A DNA stretch of 64,000 nt from an uncultured Fodinibius sp. (lineage in GTDB: Bacteria > Bacteroidota > Rhodothermia > Balneolales > Balneolaceae): NCBI GenBank assembly GCA_913056455.1, contig CAJXMJ010000004.1, positions 1-64,000 on the forward strand, written 5' to 3'. Shown piece by piece: positions 30,352 through 37,417 of the stretch. The notes beneath the pieces were generated by a model. It did no database searches, had not been told where the DNA came from, and saw only the letters and a list, made by a program, of their open reading frames with translations. Both the position numbers and the translations under genes were made by a program. Within the stretch, counting starts at the first letter, position 1, and each line of letters starts with the position of its first letter.

Positions 30352-31470
30352 TCAAGACGTCGATTTACGATACCGGAAAATTGCGGCAGGTAATATTAGT
30401 GCTGCCATAAGGGTTAACATGCCAACAAGATGTTGAATATCAACCCAGCCCGCTCCCTTGAGCATCACCCTTCGCATAATTTCAATAAAGTGTGCAACGG
30501 GATTTAAAATGGTGAGCTCCTGTGCCCAAACCGGCATACTTTCAATAGGAGTGAACAAACCACCCATCAGGATAAAAACAACCATAATAAACCAAGCAAT
30601 AAACATCGCCTGTTGTTGGGTGTGAGTAATTGTGGAAATAAAGAGTCCTATCCCCTCTACTACTAAGAGGTATATGCCCCCGATAGCAAGCAATAACCAT
30701 ACACTGCCCACAAAAGGAACACCAAACCCAAAGCGAGCAATGGCAAGCCCCAAGCCAAGCTCAAACAACCCAATCACCCAAAACGGCAGCAACTTGCCGG
30801 TAATAAATTGGTAGCGCTTGATAGGAGTCACATTCAACTGTTCGATGGTACCTATTTCCCTTTCGCGTACTATATTCATTCCTGACAAAAACATCCCAAT
30901 CATAGAAACCAGCACGACCAATATACCCGGTACCATATATTGAATATAATCCAGGTTCGGGTTATACCAGCTTGCAGGAATAATATCCAAACCAGCCCTT
31001 TTTGCTAACTGATTCGTTGTAGCTTCAGTAGTTATTTCATTGCTAAAATCTTGGATAATCGACTGACCGTAGCCCTGTATTAAACCGGCGGTCGCTCCAT
31101 CTACCGCATCAATATTCATTTGGACCGTGCTGGGCTGCGCAGATGAAAGATTCCGTTCAAAACCTTCGGGAATTACTAACACCATCCTGATCTCATTTTT
31201 ACGCATCTCCTCAATGCCCTGATCCACATCAAAAGAGCGGCTTTGCAGGTTAAAATATCCAGAAGCTTCAAGCTTATTGACCAATCGTTGTGAAGTAGCC
31301 GACTGATCAAAATCAACCAGGTGAAAGTTCACTTCCCGGAGTTCATAGGTAGCTGCAAAAGACAATAGCACCAGCTGCACAATGGGCATTAAAAAAATGA
31401 TAGGCAACATGCCCTTATTACGAAAAACTTGGAGAAACTCTTTTTGCAACAAAAATCTAATGGTTCTCAT
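30352..31470 (-). CDS. ABC-2 type permease (YbhR-like), second permease of export operon
   Basis: A 372-residue ABC-2 membrane protein. One N-terminal helix (residues ~20-42, GMLPIIFLMPIVQLVLLSFA) is followed by a large periplasmic loop (50-175), then five helices between 180 and 365 (YMVPGILVVLVSMIGMFLSG; FWVIGLFELGLGLAIARFGFG; VWLLLAIGGIYLLVVEGIGLFIS; AMFIAWFIMVVFILMGGLFTP; LVGMLTLMAALILPAAIF). The cytoplasmic motif NIVREREIGTIEQLNVTPIKRYQFI marks the family. It overlaps the first permease by 4 bases. By analogy to E. coli YbhR it forms half of a heterodimeric exporter for drugs or other hydrophobic compounds. Confidence 0.93.
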   Translation of the reverse strand: MRTIRFLLQKEFLQVFRNKGMLPIIFLMPIVQLVLLSFAATYELREVNFHLVDFDQSATSQRLVNKLEASGYFNLQSRSFDVDQGIEEMRKNEIRMVLVIPEGFERNLSSAQPSTVQMNIDAVDGATAGLIQGYGQSIIQDFSNEITTEATTNQLAKRAGLDIIPASWYNPNLDYIQYMVPGILVVLVSMIGMFLSGMNIVREREIGTIEQLNVTPIKRYQFITGKLLPFWVIGLFELGLGLAIARFGFGVPFVGSVWLLLAIGGIYLLVVEGIGLFISTITHTQQQAMFIAWFIMVVFILMGGLFTPIESMPVWAQELTILNPVAHFIEIMRRVMLKGAGWVDIQHLVGMLTLMAALILPAAIFRYRKSTS

Positions 31471-32612
31471 TGTAATCTCTCATTAAAACTTTTGATACTT
31501 AACACTATAAAAAGAAGGGTCATGCCTCCCAGAATTGCCGTTTCTTTCCAAATCATAAGTAACCCTACATCCTTCAGCATAATACTTCGTACGATCACCA
31601 GAAACCAGCGCGCAGGAATAATATTACTTATGACCTGCAGGAATACCGGCATACTCGAAATAGGAAATATAAATCCGGAAAGTAATACGGTCGGCAATAG
31701 TAACCCTGCCAGAGAAACCATCATAGCCGTTTGTTGGTCGTCTGCTCGCGCAGAAATAAATACCCCCAAAGCAAGGGCAGTAAAAATAAACAGCAATGAT
31801 TCAGCCAGAAATAGGCCATAAGAACCTCGAAACGGTACTCCAAAAACCCAACGTGCCAGGGCTAAAATAGTTAGTACATTTACGAACGCCAGAACTAAAT
31901 ATGGTAATACCTTTCCAATAATGATCTGCCCCGGTCGTAAGGGAGATACGAGTAAAATCTCCATATTCCCCATCTCCTTTTCACGGGTAATCGAAATGGA
32001 GGTCATCAACGTAGAAATGAGCATTAGAATAACGGCAATGAGACCAGGCACAAACAAGTTTACACTCTCTAGCTGAGGATTAAACAGCATATTGGCATTG
32101 GTGATAATACCACTTTTTTGGGGCTGCCCTTTGTCAGCCATCTCCTGCTGGAAATCCACCATAATAGCGCTGGAGTACTGCTGAATAAGCTGAGCCAAAT
32201 TAGGATTTGAGGCATCTGTAATCACATTAACCGAAGGGCGTTCACCACGCTGTATCTTCCGGGCGAAATCAGCTTCAAAGACCAGTACCTCATCAATTTC
32301 TCCTTTCTGAAAAAGGTCGTCAATCTTATCGTATCGCTGTACCTCTCCCACCACCGTAAAATAGTTGGAGGCATCGATTTTATTAATCAGTTCATGTGTA
32401 ACTTGATCTTGCGAGGCATCCAAAACCATTATATTGGCATTTTCCACCTCATTTCGGATGGCAAACCCAAACAATAGCATCTGAATAATCGGCATCCCAA
32501 AAAGTACTACAAGGGTACGCTTATCACGATAGATCTGCTTAAATTCTTTGACGACGAAGCCGACAAAAGCCGCAATTTTATTTTGTATTCGATTATTCAC
32601 CACGATCGGCAC
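31467..32612 (-). CDS. ABC-2 type permease (YbhS-like), first permease of export operon
   Basis: A 381-residue paralogue of the following permease with the same topology: one helix near residues 36-55, a periplasmic loop with the usual Gln-rich stretch, and five helices after residue 180. Family motif SISITREKEMGNMEILLVSPLRPGQIIIG near 212; IFPISSMPVFLQVISNIIPARWFL near 318 is the typical last-loop signature. The ORF start overlaps the preceding ATPase by 20 bases; a GTG four codons in would give a shorter overlap. It pairs with the 30352 permease and the two ATPases. Confidence 0.93.
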   Translation of the reverse strand: MPIVVNNRIQNKIAAFVGFVVKEFKQIYRDKRTLVVLFGMPIIQMLLFGFAIRNEVENANIMVLDASQDQVTHELINKIDASNYFTVVGEVQRYDKIDDLFQKGEIDEVLVFEADFARKIQRGERPSVNVITDASNPNLAQLIQQYSSAIMVDFQQEMADKGQPQKSGIITNANMLFNPQLESVNLFVPGLIAVILMLISTLMTSISITREKEMGNMEILLVSPLRPGQIIIGKVLPYLVLAFVNVLTILALARWVFGVPFRGSYGLFLAESLLFIFTALALGVFISARADDQQTAMMVSLAGLLLPTVLLSGFIFPISSMPVFLQVISNIIPARWFLVIVRSIMLKDVGLLMIWKETAILGGMTLLFIVLSIKSFNERLQ

Positions 32613-33333
32613 CCCGGGCCAGCCTTATAAATACTTCTTCAATATCATCGGCATCAAATTGCTCTTTGAGTCCGGCCGGTGTATCTAAAGCATCAATACG
32701 ACCATCCACCATAATTGAAACCCGATCGCAATACTCGGCTTCATCCATATAGTGTGTAGTCACAAAAACGGTGGTTCCTTCTTCAGCCACTTTGTAGATC
32801 TGCTCCCAAAACTGTCGCCGTGTAATGGGATCAACACCGCCGGTGGGCTCATCGAGAAATACAATATCCGGTTCATGGAGAAGTGCCACCGAAAAAGCCA
32901 GCTTCTGCTTCCATCCCAAGGGTAATGAACCGATCATTTTATTTTGAAGCTCTTTCATCCCAAGCATATTCACGAGTTCATCCGACTTCTGCTTAATCTG
33001 TTGGTCTCCCAAACCATAGATACCACCATACAGCCGGATATTTTCGCGTACTGTTAGATCCTCGTAAAGTGAAAACTTCTGACTCATGTAGCCAATACGT
33101 TTCTTAATCTGCTCAGGCTGCTCATACACGTCATAACCGGCAACGGTTGCCCCTCCCTCAGTGGGGACGAGCAAGCCGGTAAGCATGCGCATGGCTGTCG
33201 TCTTACCGGCCCCATTAGCGCCCAGGAATCCAAAAATCTCTCCCGCTCCCACTTCAAATGAAATATGGTCTACCGCGGTAAAGTCTCCGAATTTTCGTGT
33301 TAACTTTTCTGCTTTTATCATCGGGTTATTCAT
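32593..33333 (-). CDS. ABC transporter ATPase, second subunit (YbhF C-half-like)
   Basis: A 246-residue ATPase: Walker A GANGAGKT near residue 39, Q-loop YMSQKFSLYEDL, signature SLPLGWKQKLAF near 137 (an unusual variant of LSGGQ that is also typical of the second half of E. coli YbhF), Walker B DIVFLDEPTGGVDP near 157, H-loop TTHYMDEAEYCD near 193. It overlaps the first ATPase by 8 bases. In E. coli the two nucleotide-binding domains are fused in YbhF; here they are separate genes. Confidence 0.94.
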   Translation of the reverse strand: MNNPMIKAEKLTRKFGDFTAVDHISFEVGAGEIFGFLGANGAGKTTAMRMLTGLLVPTEGGATVAGYDVYEQPEQIKKRIGYMSQKFSLYEDLTVRENIRLYGGIYGLGDQQIKQKSDELVNMLGMKELQNKMIGSLPLGWKQKLAFSVALLHEPDIVFLDEPTGGVDPITRRQFWEQIYKVAEEGTTVFVTTHYMDEAEYCDRVSIMVDGRIDALDTPAGLKEQFDADDIEEVFIRLARGADRGE

Positions 33334-34249
33334 AGGTCCTCTCCTGTTCCATCAGGCGCATAAAGGTATCTTCAATATCGGGCTCAATAGTTACAACTTT
33401 TGGATTGATCACCCCCTTTGATTTCAAATAACCCATTATATGCTCGGTCTGTACCTCTTCACGCTTATCGGTGTAATGCACATACTCACCAAAAGGCTGT
33501 ACTGATTCTGCATGCTTATAGGAACGAAGTAGTTGAATAAGCTGATATTTGTTCTCTGTCTTTATAGCCCAAAGCTTGTTATCAAATGTCTCTGTGATAC
33601 GCTCCGGAGTATCTATAGAAAGAATTTGCCCATCTTGCATGAGAGCAACGCGATCGCACTGCTCAGCCTCATCCATATAAGGGGTTGATACCAAAATGGT
33701 AATATCTTCTTCTTTTAGGCGATGCAGCATCTGCCAGAACTCTTTGCGGGATACCGCATCTACCCCAGTGGTCGGTTCATCCAGAAATAATACTTCCGGT
33801 TTATGAATGAGTGCACAGCTCAAGGCCAGTTTCTGTTTCATTCCCCCGGACAATGCCCCGGCCAATCGATCTTTGAAGGGTTCCAGCTGACTATAAATAG
33901 GTTTAATCAAATCGTAGTTGGCATCAACGGTAGTGCCAAACACAGATGCAAAAAACTTCACATTTTCTTCCACCGACAGATCTTGGTAGAGCGAAAAACG
34001 GCCGGGCATATATCCTACACGTTCACGAATCTGGCGATAGCCGTCCACCACATCCAAGCCTAAAACCGAGGCTTCACCTCCGTCGGGCTTGATCAGGGTA
34101 GTTAGTATTCGAAAAATGGTTGTTTTCCCTGCACCGTCGGGCCCTATCAAGCCAAAGAGTTCTCCTTCATCCACTTCAAAAGATACTCTCTTAACTGCTT
34201 CTTTGGCACCATATCCTTTGTGCGTATTTTGTACACTTATTGGTTTCAT
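33326..34249 (-). CDS. ABC transporter ATPase, first subunit (YbhF N-half-like)
   Basis: A 307-residue ATPase with Walker A GPDGAGKTTIF near residue 35, Q-loop YMPGRFSLYQDLSVEEN, canonical signature ALSGGMKQKLALSCALIHKPE near 132, Walker B VLFLDEPTTGVDAVSRKE near 152 and the H-loop position reading VSTPYMDEAEQCD, with Pro-Tyr in place of His-Tyr: TPY rather than THY. That His-to-Pro change may slow or abolish hydrolysis at this site. It has a longer C-terminal region (230-307) and precedes the second ATPase. The spacer to the HlyD gene holds a repeat-like element. Confidence 0.94.
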   Translation of the reverse strand: MKPISVQNTHKGYGAKEAVKRVSFEVDEGELFGLIGPDGAGKTTIFRILTTLIKPDGGEASVLGLDVVDGYRQIRERVGYMPGRFSLYQDLSVEENVKFFASVFGTTVDANYDLIKPIYSQLEPFKDRLAGALSGGMKQKLALSCALIHKPEVLFLDEPTTGVDAVSRKEFWQMLHRLKEEDITILVSTPYMDEAEQCDRVALMQDGQILSIDTPERITETFDNKLWAIKTENKYQLIQLLRSYKHAESVQPFGEYVHYTDKREEVQTEHIMGYLKSKGVINPKVVTIEPDIEDTFMRLMEQERTYE

Positions 34250-34257
34250 AATAAAAA

Positions 34258-34362
34258 CGTGTTATGCTGAATTTATTTCAGCGTCTACAATTATAAGCAG
34301 TGTTCAAGATCCTTAAACCCCGAATCCTCGGGACGCAGCAAATTCAGGGCGGCATTATAGCT
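34258..34362. repeat. Degenerate REP/BIME-like element in the operon spacer
   Basis: The 118-base spacer between the HlyD-like and first ATPase genes contains ATGCTGAATTTATTTCAGC (34264-34282, arms GCTGAA/TTCAGC) and, about 50 bases on, a region with CGAATCCTCGGGACG and GCAAATTCAGGGCGGCA. Both ends resemble the two halves of the REP-type repeats scattered in Bacteroidota genomes (GCTGAA...TTCAG and ATCCTGAA...TTCAGGA), here decayed. No second copy was found in the window. Confidence 0.45.
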
Positions 34363-34367
34363 AATGG

Positions 34368-35270
34368 CTAAAAGTTCACCTCACCCGGTATACCAATTTT
34401 TAAAACTCCATCGGGATTTGGCACTTTTATCTTTAGAGCGTAAACCTGCGTGACACGCTCCTCCTTCGTCTGAATCATCTTGGGTGTAAACTCTGCCTGT
34501 GATGCAATCCAGCTTATTTTACCATTCAGTTGTTGATTCTCTTCCGCATTTTTATCAACCAATACCTCAACCGATTGTCCTAACGTTATCGATCGTAGCT
34601 GAGCACCACTCACGTACGCTCGCAATTCCAGCGTATCTAAATTTGCAATCTGATAGAGTGGTTGTCCCTGACCAACTAGCTCATGCGGCTCAACAAAGGT
34701 CGTAAGCACTGTCCCATTTACAGGATTGATTACATGGGCATCGTCAATCTGTTGCTCAACCTGATTAAATCGAGCATCTATCGATTTAATTTCTGCACGC
34801 ACCGACTTTTTCTGCGTTTCCAACGACTGAATTTGTTTCTTCATGGTTTGCACATTTCCTTCAGCATCATCCAATTGCTGTTCAGTAGCTGCGTTATCCT
34901 TTCGCATTGCTTGAATTCTCTGCAGTTTTTTTTGAGCCGTCTCCAATTTTTGTTGCTGAACGGCAATCTCTGCATCAATAGTCGCTATCTTTGACTCAGC
35001 TGCTTCCCGCTGTGAACGCAACTCATCTTGCTTCAGATTCAGCTGTACCGTATCAATTACTCCTACCTCTTTGCCGACCGCAATAGTTGCTCCTTCTGAC
35101 ACAGTAAATGATAACAGTTCCCCGGACGTTTTTGCCGAAATAGTTGTTTCTACTGCTTCAAACTGCCCGTAGGCATCCGACTTTTCATCATTTGCGCATC
35201 CACTAATCATCAAAATTGAGAGGATACTCATAAATACTATATGCAATCTATTTATTTTCAATTTCATCAT
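34368..35270 (-). CDS. HlyD-family periplasmic adaptor lipoprotein (YbhG-like)
   Basis: A 300-residue membrane fusion protein. The signal peptide ends in lipobox SGC (Cys near residue 26, MISGCANDEK). A biotinyl-lipoyl strand pair occurs near 40-70 (AKTSGELLSFTVSEGATIAVGKEVGVID), followed by a coiled-coil hairpin near 75-185 rich in Q/K/E, then the second lipoyl half VINPVNGTVLTTFVEPHELVGQGQPLYQIANLDTLELRAYVSG and a beta-barrel. It joins the inner-membrane ABC complex to the TolC-like gene upstream. It is 7 bases after that gene. Confidence 0.94.
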   Translation of the reverse strand: MMKLKINRLHIVFMSILSILMISGCANDEKSDAYGQFEAVETTISAKTSGELLSFTVSEGATIAVGKEVGVIDTVQLNLKQDELRSQREAAESKIATIDAEIAVQQQKLETAQKKLQRIQAMRKDNAATEQQLDDAEGNVQTMKKQIQSLETQKKSVRAEIKSIDARFNQVEQQIDDAHVINPVNGTVLTTFVEPHELVGQGQPLYQIANLDTLELRAYVSGAQLRSITLGQSVEVLVDKNAEENQQLNGKISWIASQAEFTPKMIQTKEERVTQVYALKIKVPNPDGVLKIGIPGEVNF

Positions 35271-35277
35271 GTTGTCT

Positions 35278-36555
35278 TTACCTGTGTTCTGAAATGCCTA
35301 ATGTTGTTTTATAATCGATTTTAGATTGAACCAACTTTGTTCGATGAATCATCTGCGACAGCCGAGCCTGCGTAACCTTATTCAGCTCTGTGATATATTC
35401 CGTAGCAGTAACATTTCCGTTTTTCATCTGACTCTGTTTCTCATTCACCACTTTTTTTCGCAACGCTATAATCTGGTGATCCTGCTTCAACTTCTTCTCA
35501 AACAATCTTATCTGCTCTCTAATCTCACTCAACCTTGCTTTCAGCTGACGCTCAAATGCCCGTTCTTCTTCGGATATTGTTTTCTGCTGCTTCCGAATAA
35601 TCTGTTCTTTTCTTGTTGCATTCTGTGCATTCCAAAAGTTCCATCGTAGTCGCAAACCAACCATGTAAAAGGCATGAAACTCATCGTCAAATACGTTGTA
35701 GCCCGGACGTCCGTAAGAAGCACTCCCAAATGCAGATAGCGTAGGCCATTTCTCAGTTTCAACTAATTCTTTCTGATAGCTCAACGCTTTCCGATTATTT
35801 TCAAAAAGGGCGAATTCAGGTCGTTGCTTCGGCATTTCCTCCCCAATAGGCAAATCAACTTGTGGCATTTCCAGTCTACTTTCGGAACTTAATTCCTCTC
35901 CGATAAGATCACTCAACATTTGATATCCCGAAACAATATTAGATCGGATTTCCGTAGAATCCTGTCGGGAGTTGATGAGCTCGGCTTCCAGCGTGTATCT
36001 TTGACTGGGCAGTAGCACCCCATGCTCTACTTTAGAGGAAACCTCTTTGATTTGGGTTCTAAGGTTTTCCATCAGCGTGCTGATAACGCGAAGCTGCTCC
36101 TGAGCTAACAGTATCCCAAAGAACACTTGGTTAACCTGATCTCTAATTTGGCGCAATTGTACTTCAGTAGCTTTGTTCTTTCCCTGCCCGTTGATTTCCT
36201 CAATCTCTTTTTTGATGCCTATAGCACCACTATTGTAAATAGTCTGCGAAGCCTCTACTGTAGCTTTATATTGATCCTTGCTGAGCTCAGGAGCGGTAAA
36301 CTGGCCCCCTGAAGGAAATGGGAGGTCAGTTACCTCAGACTGGTAAGTTGCAGTAGCACTGAAATTGAGCTGTGGATATCCCGCCGAACCCGCAATTTTT
36401 TTGTTGAGCTCCGTGATCTCGTTTTGCAGATCAATCTTTTGCGCAAGCGGATAATTATTTACAATCTCCCTGTGAATATCATCGAGCGTAAGGGTATCCA
36501 CAGGTTCAGGTTGCAAACCTATGAGGGTAATGAGGAAAAGTAATGCGGTTACCAT
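35278..36555 (-). CDS. TolC-family outer-membrane efflux protein
   Basis: A 425-residue outer-membrane channel subunit. An N-terminal signal peptide (MVTALLFLITLIGLQPEP...) is followed by two OEP domains of long coiled coils: LTLDDIHREIVNNYPLAQKIDLQNEI near residue 20, a beta-hairpin segment FSATATYQSEVTDLPFP near 64, a middle region GVLLPSQRYTLEAELINSRQD near 180, and the second repeat with WPTLSAFGSASYGRPGYNVFDDEFHAFYMVGLRLRWNFW (in parts) near 255-295. It is unusual for E. coli-type ybh operons to carry their own TolC; here it is encoded 5 bases after the TetR gene. Confidence 0.93.
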   Translation of the reverse strand: MVTALLFLITLIGLQPEPVDTLTLDDIHREIVNNYPLAQKIDLQNEITELNKKIAGSAGYPQLNFSATATYQSEVTDLPFPSGGQFTAPELSKDQYKATVEASQTIYNSGAIGIKKEIEEINGQGKNKATEVQLRQIRDQVNQVFFGILLAQEQLRVISTLMENLRTQIKEVSSKVEHGVLLPSQRYTLEAELINSRQDSTEIRSNIVSGYQMLSDLIGEELSSESRLEMPQVDLPIGEEMPKQRPEFALFENNRKALSYQKELVETEKWPTLSAFGSASYGRPGYNVFDDEFHAFYMVGLRLRWNFWNAQNATRKEQIIRKQQKTISEEERAFERQLKARLSEIREQIRLFEKKLKQDHQIIALRKKVVNEKQSQMKNGNVTATEYITELNKVTQARLSQMIHRTKLVQSKIDYKTTLGISEHR

Positions 36556-36560
36556 GGCAA

Positions 36561-37166
36561 TTATTTTTTAACTGCATTCAAAATAAATTTCGGGAGCTCC
36601 TTCTTGCGTTGCTCCAAAAACTGCTGATACTGTTCATTGTTCATCTTAAAAACCGTCTCAATCATAGGCCGAGCAATTAATGGGAATACACAAAGGCCAA
36701 TCGTGTTGATGATAAATTCGCGGGGATCAATATTTAGCATGCTATCCGATTCAATTTCTTGCCGAATTTGCTTCACAAATGTCTCTGGGATTTCAAAACC
36801 CATATTTTTTACAAACTCTTTGAATCGATCGGGGTGCTGATTCATCTCATGAATAACAAAGCGCGGCAGATGAGGATGCTTTCTAAACATCTCGTAATAG
36901 GTTTCTACCAGCTTTTCTATTTTGGGAGTAAGCGCCAAATCTGCATGCAGTACTTTTAGTATTTCCGGGAAGAATTGGCGGATACTATCCTGAAATACTT
37001 TTTGAAAAAGCTTGTCCTTGCTACGGAAATAATAATGCAGCATCGATTTGTTAATATCTGCCTCGTCGGCAATTTCCTGCATTCGTGCCCCGGCAAAACC
37101 ACGTTCCTGGAATATCTGTTTTGCCGCTTCTAATATCTGTTGTTCGGTCTCTATTTCTTCTGACAT
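36561..37166 (-). CDS. TetR/AcrR-family regulator of the ABC export operon
   Basis: A 201-residue regulator. The N-terminal helix-turn-helix covers residues 5-50 (ILEAAKQIFQERGFAGARMQEIADEADINKSMLHYYFRSKDKLFQ in order) with the TetR recognition helix at KSMLHYYF. The C-terminal all-helical ligand domain fits the CecR/YbiH type with an HFPR-like segment, PLIARPMIETVF. It is the first gene of the efflux run and lies 52 bases downstream of an operator-like palindrome that overlaps a -35 hexamer. It probably represses the operon until a substrate binds. Confidence 0.95.
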   Translation of the reverse strand: MSEEIETEQQILEAAKQIFQERGFAGARMQEIADEADINKSMLHYYFRSKDKLFQKVFQDSIRQFFPEILKVLHADLALTPKIEKLVETYYEMFRKHPHLPRFVIHEMNQHPDRFKEFVKNMGFEIPETFVKQIRQEIESDSMLNIDPREFIINTIGLCVFPLIARPMIETVFKMNNEQYQQFLEQRKKELPKFILNAVKK

Positions 37167-37193
37167 AATTAAATCTAATTCAAATTCGTCACT

Positions 37194-37222
37194 AATTTAT
37201 AATATCTAACCATACAATTCAA
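37194..37222 (-). promoter_or_regulatory. Putative promoter of the TetR-led export operon
   Basis: On the minus strand, -35-like TTGAAT (37222-37217) and -10-like TAAATT (37199-37194) are separated by 17 bases. The -35 lies inside the right arm of the palindrome at 37218-37235. Positions alone support it. Confidence 0.45.
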
Positions 37223-37235
37223 CTATTTAGTTGAA
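37218..37235. promoter_or_regulatory. Operator-like palindrome before the TetR gene
   Basis: TTCAACTA-TT-TAGTTGAA, two perfect 8-base arms with a 2-base centre, 52 bases upstream of the TetR start codon and overlapping the likely -35. Size and placement are as expected for a TetR-family operator. It is the strongest inverted repeat in the 251-base spacer. Confidence 0.7.
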
Positions 37236-37330
37236 CTTATTAGTTAGTAAAAATTAAAATCATTACTCTGGGCTTTTACCCGGATATTTAAACAAGCTTA
37301 GCATGATATTGAGAGGAGACTTATGGCCTT

Positions 37331-37372
37331 CAAATAAAAAACCCCGACAGCACTCAAAACGCTGTCAGGGTT
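37331..37372 (-). terminator. Intrinsic terminator of the PspA-AAA gene run
   Basis: Minus-strand hairpin: AACCCTGACAGC (37372-37361) pairs with GCTGTCGGGGTT (37351-37340), one A-C mismatch, loop GTTTTGAGT, then TTTTA (complement of 37331-37339). It lies 46 bases past the AAA+ ATPase stop at 37418. Confidence 0.85.
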
Positions 37373-37417
37373 AGTCAAATAGACGTACTGTCTTTACTCA
37401 TCGGATTCTATGCTCAG

